Source of the DNA: DATBLE01 sp963775695
GTDB lineage: Bacteria > Actinomycetota > Thermoleophilia > Gaiellales > Gaiellaceae
Length of the DNA: 64,000 nt
Reading direction: 5' to 3'
Assembly: GCA_963775695.1 (NCBI GenBank)
Contig: CAVZJU010000007.1
Location: 1 to 64,000 of the forward strand
Positions 26,299-35,228 of the stretch are shown here, in pieces; positions within the stretch are counted from its first letter, which is position 1; each line of letters begins with the position of its first letter. A model generated the notes under the pieces. That model worked only from the letters and a program-made list of their open reading frames with translations. It did no database searches and was not told where the DNA came from. Position numbers and translations under genes: made by a program.

Positions 26299-27261
26299 CT
26301 ACGCCCGGCCCGCGAGCAGGTCGCGCAGCTGATCGAGCGTCATGTTGCCGCCGGATGCGATCAATCCGACCTTCCGGCCCGCGAGGTCGAGCTTCAGCGC
26401 CGCCGCGAGGGGGGCCGCGCCGGCGGCCTCGATCAGGTTGCGGGTGCGTTCCAGCAGCGCCAGCGTCGCAGCGCGGATCTCGTCCTCGGAGACCAGCACG
26501 AAGTCGTCGAGGCGCTCACGGAGGATCTGCTGTGGCAGCTCGAAGCCGATCCTGGTGGCGAGCCCTTCGGCTGCGGTGTGCATCTCGTCCTGGGCGAGGC
26601 CGCCTTCCTTCCACGAGCGGTAGGCTGCCGGGGCTGCGTCCGACTGCACGCCGACCACCCGGAGCTCGGGCCGGAGAGCCGCGGCTGCGATGCAGGCCCC
26701 GGCGGCACCGCTGCCACCGCCGATCGGCGCGATCAGGACGTCGAGGTCGGGTTGCCGCTCGAGCGTCTCGAGGGTGTGCGTGCCGACACCGGCGATCAGG
26801 TCGGGCTCGTTGCCGGAGTGGATGTAGCGGTAGCCCTGCTCCTCCGCGAGCGCCTCGCAGTGCTCGCGCGCGTCGTCGAAGTCGCGTCCGTGCTCGACGA
26901 TCTCGCCGCCGAGGCCTCTGATCGACGCGACCTTCACCGGGTTGGCGCCCTCCGGCACGCAGATCACCGTACGCACGCCGAACAGCCGCCCTGCGAAGGC
27001 GATCGACTGGCCGTGGTTCCCCGTCGAGGCGGTGATGACGCCGCGCTTTCGCTCGTCGTCGGAGAGCTGCGAGACGAGATTGACGCCGCCGCGCACCTTG
27101 AAGTTGCAGACCGGGTGGTGGTTCTCGTGCTTGACCCAGACCTCGGTGCCGACCAGTTCGTCCAGCGCCGGATAGCGGTTGAGCGCGGTCTCGCGGAGGT
27201 AAGGCGCGATCCGCTCCCGCGCGGCCAGGACGTCGTCGAACGTGGGCGGCTCGATGGCCAC
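26299..27261 (-). CDS. Threonine/serine dehydratase (PLP)
   Basis: 320 residues, fold-II PLP enzyme. Lys55 in CNFKVRGG, STGNHGQS and GGGSGAAGA match catabolic-type threonine ammonia-lyases and serine/threonine dehydratases without an ACT domain. Deaminates threonine to 2-oxobutanoate. A racemase activity cannot be excluded. GTG start; TAGCGT (27268-27273) ends six bases upstream. Confidence 0.85.
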   Translation of the reverse strand: MAIEPPTFDDVLAARERIAPYLRETALNRYPALDELVGTEVWVKHENHHPVCNFKVRGGVNLVSQLSDDERKRGVITASTGNHGQSIAFAGRLFGVRTVICVPEGANPVKVASIRGLGGEIVEHGRDFDDAREHCEALAEEQGYRYIHSGNEPDLIAGVGTHTLETLERQPDLDVLIAPIGGGSGAAGACIAAAALRPELRVVGVQSDAAPAAYRSWKEGGLAQDEMHTAAEGLATRIGFELPQQILRERLDDFVLVSEDEIRAATLALLERTRNLIEAAGAAPLAAALKLDLAGRKVGLIASGGNMTLDQLRDLLAGRA

Positions 27262-27295
27262 CGTCGAACGCTACAGCGGAGGCGTGCTTCGAACA

Positions 27296-27322
27296 GCAGT
27301 GACAGGCTTGAGCTGTCACTGC
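27296..27322 (-). terminator. Hairpin after purH
   Basis: GCAGTGACAG (27296-27305) pairs perfectly with CTGTCACTGC (27313-27322), 10 bp with a 7-base loop, ten bases past the purH stop. No U-tract. Confidence 0.6.
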
Positions 27323-27331
27323 CTCTGGACG

Positions 27332-28867
27332 CTAGTGGCGGAAGTGCCGTCGGCCGGTGAAGACCAGCGTCGCCCGGGCGCGTTCGACCGCGGCCACCAC
27401 GTCGGCGTCGCGCTTCGAGCCGCCCGGCTGGATGATCGAGCCGACCCCGGCGTCGAGCGCCGTCGCCGGGCCGTCCGGGAACGGGAAGAAGGCGTCCGAG
27501 GCAAGGGACGCACCCTCGAGGTCGTGGCCGTGCTCGCGCGCCTTCTCGACCGCGAGCCGAACCGCGTCCACGCGCGACATCTGCCCGGCGCCGATCCCGA
27601 CCGTCCGCAGCCCCTTTGCGATCACGATCGCGTTCGACGTCACGTGCTTGCAGACGCGCCACGCGAACAGCAGGTCGCCCCAGTCCGACTCGTCCGGGTC
27701 GCCGCAGACCACGATCATTCCCTCGCGGTCCTCGACGTCCTCGTCGCGGTCCTGGACGAGTAGCCCGCCGACCACCCGCCGGTAGTCGCGCTCACCGTTG
27801 GGCGTCAACCGCCGCTCGGCCGAGTCGAGCAGCCGGACGGCCTCCTTCCTGCGCAACACCTCGAGCGCGCCGTCCTCGTACCCCGGCGCGAACAGCACCT
27901 CCACGAACTGACCGGCGACGAGTGCGGCCAGCGCGGCCGATACGGGCCGGTTCAGGACGACCACTCCGCCGTACGCCGACAAGGGGTCGGCCTCGACCGC
28001 ACGCGGATAGGCCTCCTCGATCGACCCCGCGACCGCAACTCCGCACGGGTTCGCGTGCTTGACGATCACGCAGGCGGGCAGCGTGAACTCGTCGGCGAGC
28101 CGCCGGGCGGCCGACAGGTCGTTGAGGTTGTTGTACGAGAGCTCCTTCCCGCCGTGCTGCTCGACCCGCGATAGCAGGTGCCGTCGCGCCCCGGCCTCGG
28201 CGTAGTAGGCCGCGCGCTGGTGGGGGTTCTCGCCGTAGGCGAGATTCCGTTCCTTCCAGAACGTCGGGATCAGCCCCTCCGGGAACGTCTCCCGCTCGTG
28301 GAACCACGCCGAGATCGCCGACTCGTAGGCGGCGGTCACGACGAACGCCTCGCCCGCGAGCGACCGCCGGGTGTCGATCGAGAGCCCGCCCGCCTCGCGT
28401 AGCTCGGCCAGCACCCCTCCGTAGCGCTCCACGCGCGCGACCACCCCGACGTGGAGGAAGTTCTTCGCCGCCGCGCGCAGCAGCGTCGGGCCGCCGATGT
28501 CGATCATCTCGACGACCTCCTCCTCGGTCACGCCGCGGCGCGAAGCGGTCTCCGTGAACGGGTAGAGATTGACGACGACGAGGTCGAACGGCTCGATCCC
28601 GTGCGCTGCCAGGTCGGCCAGATCCTCCGGAACGTCCCGCCGGGCCAGGATGCCGCCGTGGACGGCCGGGTGCAGGGTGACCACGCGGTGGCCGAGCAGC
28701 TCGGCGAAGCCCGTGAGGGTCTCCAGCCGCGTCACCGGCAGCCCGTGCTCGTCGAGGAACGTGGCGGTGCCGCCGCTCGCCACGAGCTCCCAGCCGAGCT
28801 CGTGCAGCCCGCCCGCGAGATCCTCGAGTCCGGCTTTGTCGTGCACCGAGATCAGCGCGCGTGGCAC
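27332..28867 (-). CDS. purH: Bifunctional AICAR transformylase / IMP cyclohydrolase
   Basis: 511 residues. The N-terminal MGS-like IMP cyclohydrolase domain (ISVHDKAGLEDLA, ASGGTATFL, TLHPAVHGGILARR) is followed by the AICAR transformylase domain (YGENPHQ, SYNNLNDL, KHANPCGVA, SDAFFPFPDG). Catalyses the last two steps of IMP synthesis. It ends with TGRRHFRH as usual. Its start overlaps purN by 16 bases; part of the purM-purN-purH operon. Confidence 0.95.
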   Translation of the reverse strand: MPRALISVHDKAGLEDLAGGLHELGWELVASGGTATFLDEHGLPVTRLETLTGFAELLGHRVVTLHPAVHGGILARRDVPEDLADLAAHGIEPFDLVVVNLYPFTETASRRGVTEEEVVEMIDIGGPTLLRAAAKNFLHVGVVARVERYGGVLAELREAGGLSIDTRRSLAGEAFVVTAAYESAISAWFHERETFPEGLIPTFWKERNLAYGENPHQRAAYYAEAGARRHLLSRVEQHGGKELSYNNLNDLSAARRLADEFTLPACVIVKHANPCGVAVAGSIEEAYPRAVEADPLSAYGGVVVLNRPVSAALAALVAGQFVEVLFAPGYEDGALEVLRRKEAVRLLDSAERRLTPNGERDYRRVVGGLLVQDRDEDVEDREGMIVVCGDPDESDWGDLLFAWRVCKHVTSNAIVIAKGLRTVGIGAGQMSRVDAVRLAVEKAREHGHDLEGASLASDAFFPFPDGPATALDAGVGSIIQPGGSKRDADVVAAVERARATLVFTGRRHFRH

Positions 28868-29358
28868 AGCTCCCTCACCACCTCGGGCAGCAGCCGGTGC
28901 TCGACCTCGTGGATCCGCTCGACGAGCGTCGACCGCGGCTCCACCGGCACCGGCTCCTGCCGGAGAACCGGGCCCGTGTCGATGCCTTCGTCGACGAGAT
29001 GCACGGTCACGCCGGTTTCGGGGACGCCCGCCTCGACCGCGCGCTCGATCGCCCGCAGGCCCGGGAACGCGGGGAGCAGGGAGGGGTGGACGTTGACGAT
29101 CGGGTCGAAGCGCTCGAGGAACGACGGCGACAGGAGACGCATGTAGCCCGCGAGCACGACCAGGCGCACGCCGCGGTCCTCCAACCAGTCGGCCATCGAG
29201 CCCTCGTCCGCGAACTGCTCCGCCGGGATCCCTGCCGCGTCGGCCCGCTCGAGTGCACGCGCCCCGGGCTTGTCGGAGGCGACCGCGACGATCGGCAGAT
29301 CGGCGTCGATCAGCGCCTGCAGGTTCGTCCCCTCTCCCGAGGCCAGCACACCGATCAC
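28852..29358 (-). CDS. purN: Phosphoribosylglycinamide formyltransferase
   Basis: 168 residues. SGEGTNLQAL binds the glycinamide ribotide phosphate; VNVHPSLLPAFPG carries the catalytic Asn-His, and HLVDEGIDTGPVLRQ the Asp loop. Uses 10-formyl-THF. It is shorter than E. coli PurN by about 40 residues in the middle but keeps all motifs. GTG start overlaps the purM stop as GTGA, showing coupling. Confidence 0.93.
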   Translation of the reverse strand: MIGVLASGEGTNLQALIDADLPIVAVASDKPGARALERADAAGIPAEQFADEGSMADWLEDRGVRLVVLAGYMRLLSPSFLERFDPIVNVHPSLLPAFPGLRAIERAVEAGVPETGVTVHLVDEGIDTGPVLRQEPVPVEPRSTLVERIHEVEHRLLPEVVRELCHAR

Positions 29359-30254
29359 GCGATGCGCCCGATCACCTGCAGCCCCGCCGCCTCCGGCACG
29401 ACGGCGCAGTAGCCGATCCCGAGGTTGAAGACCCTGCGCAGCTCGTCCTCCTCCACGTGGCGCGCGAGCCACGCGAACACGGGAGGCCGCGCCCACGCGT
29501 CCCAGTCGATCTCGGCGCGGAGCCCCTCCGGCAGCATGCGCGAGAGGTTCCCCTCGATGCCGCCGCCGGTCACATGGGCGAGCGCGCGCACGTCGCCGGC
29601 CCGCCGCAGCTCGCGGACGTCGTCGAGGTACAGCTGCGTCGGCGCGAGCAGGTCGTCCCCGTCGTACTCCTCGATCGCGAGCACCTGCCTGACCAGCGTG
29701 AAGCCGTTCGCGTGCACGCCGGCCGAGGGAAAGCCGACCACCAAGTCGCCCGCCTCCACCCGCGACCCGTCGATCACGTCGGCCCGGTCGACGAGCCCCA
29801 CGCAGGTGGCGGCGAAATCGAGCTCGCCCTCCCGGTAGACGCCGGGCAGCTCCGCCGTCTCGCCGCCGACGAGCGCGCAACCGGCCGCGCGACAGACCTC
29901 GGCCGCGCCCTCGACCAGCTCTGCGACCTCGTCGAGGTCGAGCCGGTTGGCGGCGACGTAGTCCAGGAGGAACAGCGGCTCGGCGCCGGTCGTCGCCACG
30001 TCGTTGATGCAGTGGGCGGCCATGTCGGCACCGCAGGTGCGCAGCAGGCCGCGCTCGCGCGCGACCATCGGCTTCGTCCCGATCGAGTCCATCGAGGCCG
30101 CGAGCAGCCGCCGCTCGTCGAGCGGGTACAGCCCGGCGAAGGCTCCGAACCCGGCCGCGCCGGTGGACTCGACCGCCGCCCGCAGCCGCTCGACGACCGC
30201 TGCCGCAGTCGCGAGCGAGACCCCCGCCGCCTCGTAGGTCGGCTCCGTGCCCAC
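29355..30254 (-). CDS. purM: Phosphoribosylformylglycinamidine cyclo-ligase
   Basis: 299 residues, ATP-dependent AIR synthetase. Family segments: SMDSIGTKPMVA (usually DGVGTK), CINDVATTGAEPLFLLDY, GGETAELPGVY, GFPSAGVHANGFTLVR and HVTGGGIEGNLSR. The first gene of the purMNH operon. GTG start; a TAGACT box (30262-30267) ends seven bases upstream, pointing to a leaderless transcript. Confidence 0.92.
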   Translation of the reverse strand: MGTEPTYEAAGVSLATAAAVVERLRAAVESTGAAGFGAFAGLYPLDERRLLAASMDSIGTKPMVARERGLLRTCGADMAAHCINDVATTGAEPLFLLDYVAANRLDLDEVAELVEGAAEVCRAAGCALVGGETAELPGVYREGELDFAATCVGLVDRADVIDGSRVEAGDLVVGFPSAGVHANGFTLVRQVLAIEEYDGDDLLAPTQLYLDDVRELRRAGDVRALAHVTGGGIEGNLSRMLPEGLRAEIDWDAWARPPVFAWLARHVEEDELRRVFNLGIGYCAVVPEAAGLQVIGRIA

Positions 30255-30261
30255 GCGTCCG

Positions 30262-30291
30262 AGTCTAAGCCGCGGCCCGGCGCACTAGGGT
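30262..30291. promoter_or_regulatory. Divergent leaderless -10 boxes for purM and the methyltransferase
   Basis: Minus strand TAGACT (30267-30262), seven bases before the purM GTG at 30254. Plus strand TAGGGT (30286-30291), seven bases before the ATG at 30299. Confidence 0.5.
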
Positions 30292-30298
30292 CCGGTGC

Positions 30299-31021
30299 AT
30301 GGACTGGCCGTACGAGATCGCGGAGCGCGACCACGAGATCCAGAACCCGGCGAGCGCCGAGAAGATCCTGCTGCTCGGGAGCTACCTGCGGCTGACGGCC
30401 GAGAGCCGCGTCCTCGACGTCGCCTGCGGCCGGGGCGGCCCGGCGGCCATCCTCGCCGCCGCCTACGGGTGTCGGATCACCGGCGTCGAGATCCGGCCGG
30501 GATTCGCCGACGCCGCCCGCGAGCGCGTGGTTGCGGCGGGCCTGGACAGGCTGGTGGAGATCCGGACCGGTGACGCGGCGGGGATCGAGCTCGAGCCCGG
30601 CACCCTCGACGCCGCCCTCTGCCTCGGCGCCGCCTTCGTCTGGGGATCGATCGCCGACGCGGCGGCTGCGCTCCGGCCGGCGGTCCGGCCCGGCGGCTTC
30701 GTCGCGATCGGCGAGCCGTTCTGGCGCCTGTGGCCGCTGCCGGACGGCGTCGATGCCGAGGGTTACGTCCCGCTGTTCGAGACGGCTGCGCGTCTCGAGG
30801 CGGAAGGCTTCGCGCTGACAGGGCTCGTCGCTGCGTCCGAGGACGATTGGGACCGCTACGAGAGCCTGCACTGGCGGGCGATGGAGGAGTGGCTGGCCGG
30901 GCATCCCGACGAGGAGCTCCGAACACTGCACGAGCAGCGCCGCGCCGACTACCTCCGCTCGCAGCGGTCGCTGCTCGGGTGGGCGATCTTCGTCGGGCGC
31001 AAGGCCCGACTCCTACACTGA
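30299..31021 (+). CDS. Class I SAM-dependent methyltransferase
   Basis: 240 residues. Motif I VLDVACGRGGPAAILA and the acidic loop TGVEIRPGF, then GDAAGIELEPGTLDAALCLGA define the SAM fold. Resembles small-molecule methyltransferases related to the UbiE/COQ5 group; substrate unknown. Four bases separate it from ctaG-like gene. Confidence 0.82.
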   Translation: MDWPYEIAERDHEIQNPASAEKILLLGSYLRLTAESRVLDVACGRGGPAAILAAAYGCRITGVEIRPGFADAARERVVAAGLDRLVEIRTGDAAGIELEPGTLDAALCLGAAFVWGSIADAAAALRPAVRPGGFVAIGEPFWRLWPLPDGVDAEGYVPLFETAARLEAEGFALTGLVAASEDDWDRYESLHWRAMEEWLAGHPDEELRTLHEQRRADYLRSQRSLLGWAIFVGRKARLLH

Positions 31022-31025
31022 CCCC

Positions 31026-31913
31026 GTGGGCCCCTCGCCCCTGACCAGCTGGACGTTCGATCCCGCGGCGTTCCTGCTGATCGCGGCCTCCGGGTTCCTC
31101 TACTACCGCCGGGCGGCGACGCTCGCGACCCGCGGTACGCCGGTCGAGCTCTGGCGCCGCCTGGTGTTCGGGCTCGGGCTCGTGCTCGCGTTCCTCGCGG
31201 TCGCGTCGCCGATCGACGCTCTCGGCGAGCAGCAGTTCTTCTTCGTCCACATGATCCAGCACATCCTGCTCGGCGACCTCGCGCCGCTCTGCTTCGTCGC
31301 CGGGCTGACCGGACCGCTGCTCAGGCCGGTGCTGGCGCTGCCGGCGGTGATGCGCCTGCGCTTCCTGACGCTGCCGTACGTCGCCTTCCCGATCTGGGCG
31401 GCGAACCTCCTCCTCTGGCATTTGCCGGTCGCCTACCAGGGTGCGCTCCACCACTCGGGGATCCACGCCGTCCAGCACCTGCTCTTCTTCACGTGCGGCG
31501 CCCTGATGTGGGCTCCGGTCGTGGAGGTGCTGCCGGGGCCTGCGTGGTTCGGCACCGGGATGAAGCTCGGCTACATCGCCGCCGTCCGGATCGTCGAGAC
31601 GGTCCTCGGCAACATCTTCGTCTGGTCGGGCGGCGTCTTCTACACGGCGTACGAGCATCCGGTCGAGCGCTGGGGGATCTCGGCGCACGCCGACCAGGGG
31701 ATCGCAGGCGGGGTGATGATGCTCGAGGGGTCGCTGGTCACGCTCGGCGCGCTGGCCTGGCTCTTCCTGCGCTGGGCACGCGAGAGCGAGGAGCGCCAGC
31801 AGCTGCTCGACCAGGGAGTCGATCGCCGCGCGGCCACCCGCGCGGTCCGCTACGGCCGGGAAGTATCCGAGCGTGGGGGAACCCCTGGTTCCCCCACGGG
31901 CCCCCTCCTCTGA
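31026..31913 (+). CDS. Cytochrome c oxidase assembly protein (CtaG, caa3 type)
   Basis: 295-residue membrane protein with about seven hydrophobic segments. The conserved FFVHMIQHILLGDLAPL and LLLWHLPVAYQGALHH, IHAVQHLLFFTCGALMW blocks carry the His residues typical of the caa3_CtaG family, involved in copper insertion into oxidase subunits. GTG start; TACACT (31014-31019) ends six bases before it. The last codons overlap a strong hairpin at 31872-31898. Confidence 0.88.
   Translation: MGPSPLTSWTFDPAAFLLIAASGFLYYRRAATLATRGTPVELWRRLVFGLGLVLAFLAVASPIDALGEQQFFFVHMIQHILLGDLAPLCFVAGLTGPLLRPVLALPAVMRLRFLTLPYVAFPIWAANLLLWHLPVAYQGALHHSGIHAVQHLLFFTCGALMWAPVVEVLPGPAWFGTGMKLGYIAAVRIVETVLGNIFVWSGGVFYTAYEHPVERWGISAHADQGIAGGVMMLEGSLVTLGALAWLFLRWARESEERQQLLDQGVDRRAATRAVRYGREVSERGGTPGSPTGPLL
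31872..31898 (+). terminator. Perfect hairpin in the last codons of the CtaG gene
   Basis: CGTGGGGGAACC (31872-31883) pairs with GGTTCCCCCACG (31887-31898), 12 bp with a CCT loop, 13 bases before the stop codon ends. Confidence 0.5.
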
Positions 31914-31955
31914 GCGATCTATCCGCCTCGCCGCCGATCATGTTGCGTCAGGCGC

Positions 31956-32377
31956 TTGCGCTCCACCGGCTTTCACCACGTCGACCTCGTCGTCAGCTCG
32001 ATTCTCCGCAGCCTGCCGTTCTACCGCGAGCTCCTGGAGCCGCTCGGCTGGCACCGGGTCGGCGAGGTCGAGGGCGAGCGCGGCGAGACGATCTGGTACA
32101 TCTCGGGCCCGGGTAGCTCGCTCGGGCTCCGCGAGGCGCGGACCGACACCGACGGCCCCTTCGACCGCTACAGGATCGGCGTCCACCATGTCGCGTTCGA
32201 GGCGCCATCGCGGTTCGAGGTGGACGAGCGGGCGGACTGGCTGCGCGCGCGGGGTGTGCCGATCGAGAGCGGCCCGGAGGAGTACTCGTACATCCCGGGC
32301 TACTACGCGGTCTTCTTCTACGACCCGGATGGATAGTTCTGAACATCGAATCCAGCGTCATACGTTCGCGCACATGA
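31956..32377 (+). pseudogene. VOC family (glyoxalase-like) protein, frameshifted near the end
   Basis: The frame from TTG 31956 encodes a full VOC domain (GFHHVDLVVSSILRSLPFYRELLEPLGW, then GVHHVAFEAPS and YYAVFFYDPDG) and hits TAG at 32334-32336 directly after DPDG. One base downstream shift gives IVLNIESSVIRSRT and a stop at 32377, the expected family ending after DPDG. A one-base deletion near 32332 is therefore likely. A shortened but functional protein, or an assembly error, is possible. Confidence 0.6.
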
Positions 32378-32525
32378 AGTATTCCGCGGGCCAGGCACGC
32401 ACTCACGCCGCTCGTCGCGGGCTCGGCTGGACTACGGGACGCTGAGACGGGCGCGGGGTCTTGCCCCAGCCTGTAACTTCAAAGACTGAAAGTGGTGGCC
32501 GGCCTCCAAACATGAATAACCGACG

Positions 32526-33266
32526 ATGAGGCTGATCGGGCGGATGGTTGCCCGCGCGTCGGAGGATGTGCACACGGCGCTCGGCCGGGATCCGGCGGCA
32601 CACTCGCCGCTAGAGGTCGTGCTCGCTTACCCGGGCGTGCACGCCCTTTGGCTGCATCGCCTCGCGCACGCGCTCTACGCGCGCGGCTACGTCGTCCCCG
32701 CGCGGGTTGCCTCGCATTTCAATCGGTTTTTGACCGGGATCGAGATCCATCCTGGGGCTCGGATCGGGCGGCGGGTGTTTATCGACCACGGCATGGGCGT
32801 CGTGATTGGGCAGACGGCCGAGGTCGGAGACGACTGTCTGCTCTATCAGGGAGTGGTTCTCGGTGGGACGTCGAGCGCGCGAGGCAAGCGCCATCCGACG
32901 CTGCGCCGCGGTGTCACCGTCGGCTCGAACGCGTGCATCCTGGGGCCGATCGAAGTCGGCGAGGGAGCGCGGGTGGGCGCTGGTTCGGTGGTTGTGAAGC
33001 CGGTTCCCGGCGAGGCGACGGTTGTTGGCGTTCCGGGCCGGGTCGTCCAGCCTGAAGAGCCGCATCCGGAGCCCGATCTTGAGCATGGCCGGCTGCCCGA
33101 CCCGGTGACAGGTGAGCTGCGGCGACTGGTTGGGATTGAGCGTGCGCTGGAGCAGCGGCTGCGCCAGGTTGAAGAGAAGCTGGGGATCACGCGGTCGAAC
33201 GGGGCGGCGGAGATCGAGCGGGTCGCCTCCGAGCTCGACACCTTCGATGAGGGGGGCGGGATCTAG
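32526..33266 (+). CDS. cysE: Serine O-acetyltransferase
   Basis: 246 residues. Left-handed beta-helix hexapeptide repeats with IEIHPGARIGRRVFIDHG (catalytic Asp87-His88), GQTAEVGDDCLLYQGVVLGGT and GSNACILGPIEVG. Acetylates serine for cysteine synthesis. Unlike E. coli CysE it lacks most of the N-terminal helical domain and has a C-terminal coiled-coil-like extension (about 195-246), typical of the short bacterial type. The stop overlaps the cysK start by one base. Third codon positions contain more T than neighbours. Confidence 0.92.
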   Translation: MRLIGRMVARASEDVHTALGRDPAAHSPLEVVLAYPGVHALWLHRLAHALYARGYVVPARVASHFNRFLTGIEIHPGARIGRRVFIDHGMGVVIGQTAEVGDDCLLYQGVVLGGTSSARGKRHPTLRRGVTVGSNACILGPIEVGEGARVGAGSVVVKPVPGEATVVGVPGRVVQPEEPHPEPDLEHGRLPDPVTGELRRLVGIERALEQRLRQVEEKLGITRSNGAAEIERVASELDTFDEGGGI

Positions 33267-34210
33267 TGCGGATCGCGGGCGACGTCACGGAGCTGGTCGG
33301 CTCCACCCCGCTGGTCAGGCTGAACCGGGTGACCGAGGGCTGTGTCGCCGAGGTGGTTGCGAAGCTGGAGATGTTCAATCCGGCCGCGAGCGTGAAGGAC
33401 CGGATCGGGGTGGCGATGATCGACGCCGCCGAGCGCGACGGCCTAGTCGGGCCGGGCACGGTCTTCGTCGAGCCGACCAGTGGCAATACCGGCATTGCCC
33501 TTGCCTTTGTCTGTGCGGCCCGGGGCTACCGGCTTGTCCTGACCATGCCCGAAACGATGAGCCTGGAGCGCCGGGCGCTGCTGCAGGCGCTTGGCGCCGA
33601 CCTCGTCCTCACCTCTGGCGACCAGGGGATGAGCGGCGCGATCGAGCGGGCCGAGCAGATCATCCGCGAGCGCCCCGGTCACCTAATGCTGCAGCAGTTC
33701 CAAAATCCGGCCAACCCGGCTATCCACCGCACTACCACTGGGCCTGAGATCTGGACCGACACGGACGGCCGCGTAGACATCCTCGTCTCCGGCGTCGGCA
33801 CCGGCGGCAGCATCACCGGGATCAGCGAGTACATTAAGCCGCTCAAGCCTTCCTTCCAGGCCATCGCAGTCGAGCCTGCCGCGTCGCCCGTCCTCTCCGG
33901 TGGGACGAAGGGACCGCACCCGATTCAGGGAATCGGGGCCGGCTTCCAGCCCGACGTGCTCCGCCTCGACCTCGTCGACGCGATCGAGACCGTCGCAAAC
34001 GACGACGCGGTCGCGATGACCCGCCGACTCGTCCGCGAGGAGGGACTGCTGGTCGGGATCTCCTCCGGCGCCGCCGCCCACGTCGCCCGCCGCATCGCCT
34101 CCCGCCCGGAGAACAAAGGCAAGCTCATCGTGACGATCCTCCCGGACACCGGCGAGCGCTACCTGACCACTCCCACCTACGCGGAACTCGTCGAGGGCGA
34201 AGGCTCGTAG
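33266..34210 (+). CDS. cysK: Cysteine synthase A
   Basis: 314 residues, fold-II PLP enzyme. Lys44 in NPAASVKDRIG, EPTSGNTGIALAF, QFQNPANP and GVGTGGSITG are canonical for O-acetylserine sulfhydrylase. Catalyses cysteine formation from O-acetylserine and sulfide. GTG start overlapping the last base of cysE; operon cysE-cysK on the plus strand. No sulfate-assimilation genes are nearby. Confidence 0.93.
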   Translation: MRIAGDVTELVGSTPLVRLNRVTEGCVAEVVAKLEMFNPAASVKDRIGVAMIDAAERDGLVGPGTVFVEPTSGNTGIALAFVCAARGYRLVLTMPETMSLERRALLQALGADLVLTSGDQGMSGAIERAEQIIRERPGHLMLQQFQNPANPAIHRTTTGPEIWTDTDGRVDILVSGVGTGGSITGISEYIKPLKPSFQAIAVEPAASPVLSGGTKGPHPIQGIGAGFQPDVLRLDLVDAIETVANDDAVAMTRRLVREEGLLVGISSGAAAHVARRIASRPENKGKLIVTILPDTGERYLTTPTYAELVEGEGS

Positions 34211-34454
34211 GCGACGAATGGCAGGACTGATTCGACGATCCGATCAGCCTCGCGCCGGGGTGTCCTCTCCCCGGAAGGTGCTGCCCACCACGATTTGTGC
34301 CAGACGTGCCTCGGCCCTGGAGCACTTGTATCTTCCTCCTGCATACAGATAGGTACCTGTCAACATTGAGTTAGCGCGAGCGCTTTGGGCGTTCGTCAAA
34401 CCAGGCGGCCCTGGGGATCGGACTGCCGTCTCGCAGGCCACAGACGATGCCGTG

Positions 34455-34904
34455 TCAACGGGTCGGGCGTGACTCGAGGATCTCCTTGATCCGCTGTAAA
34501 TCCTTTTGGTTCGCGCGACGCATCGCTTTCGCCATGAGCGGTGCGGCGAGCTTGGAGAGACCGGCTGGTTCGCCTCGGTTGCGCAGGATCATCCTGGTCG
34601 AGCCCTGAGGTGTGTCCTCCCAGGTGTAGGTCGTCTCCATGGCAAAGGGCCCGTTGGTGGTCCTCATCACCAGCCGCTCGGCCGGAACGAGTTCCTTCAC
34701 CTCGTAGGTGTAGGAGAGGTCACGACCGAGGAACGTGGCAACGAACCCGATTCTCGAGCCGATGGCGAGCGGCCGCTCGGTCTTCCACTCGACGCTCTTG
34801 ATGTTCTCGTACCACGCCGTGGCGTTGTCGGGGTCGGCGGCGTAGGCGGCGACCTCCCTGCGCGGCCGGTCGATCTCGGCCTCCGTGCGGACGTCGACCG
34901 GCAT
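34455..34904 (-). CDS. SRPBCC family protein
   Basis: 149 residues of the polyketide-cyclase/START-like fold: VRTEAEIDRPRREVAAYAADPDNATAWYENI, then GSRIGFVATFLGR and TTYTWEDTPQGSTRM strands and a C-terminal helix. Such proteins bind hydrophobic ligands; the role is unknown. ATG start. Convergent with cysK across a 244-base gap in which I see no gene. Confidence 0.82.
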   Translation of the reverse strand: MPVDVRTEAEIDRPRREVAAYAADPDNATAWYENIKSVEWKTERPLAIGSRIGFVATFLGRDLSYTYEVKELVPAERLVMRTTNGPFAMETTYTWEDTPQGSTRMILRNRGEPAGLSKLAAPLMAKAMRRANQKDLQRIKEILESRPTR

Positions 34905-35137
34905 AGGACTACGCGAACACCGGGTCTAATCTCTCCGATTCTGCGTACTCCTTGAGGCGCACCATGACCTCTCCTCACATATACCGCCATCCGGCCGGCG
35001 TGGTCCTCGCCGGCGAAGCCTTCGTGGCGGAAGCTAACGGTCGAGTCGCCGTCGCGCAGCGTTACCTCCCGATGCGACCAGCGCGGCAAGCTGACCGAGC
35101 TTGCCGAGAAGACGGAACGGCCGTGGCCGCCGTCGTC

Positions 35138-35200
35138 GTGACGCGGTCCGTCGAGGCGTCGCCCGCCACGGTCTTCTCGTGCTTGACCGACGTCGAATAG
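35138..35200 (+). pseudogene. SRPBCC N-terminal fragment
   Basis: The 20 codons from GTG 35138 read VTRSVEASPATVFSCLTDVE and then stop; this is the opening strand and helix of an SRPBCC protein, where the family continues with a Trp-rich segment (a WAL sequence does follow the stop in frame). The 34905-35228 gap otherwise shows nothing convincing, so it looks like a decayed gene. Confidence 0.4.
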
Positions 35201-35228
35201 TGGGCCCTGCGCCGTAGAGTTGAGCCGG

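Noticed and set aside
32378..32525. Cysteine-related leader or riboswitch before cysE
   Set aside because: No stable conserved-looking structure or leader peptide could be identified by eye.
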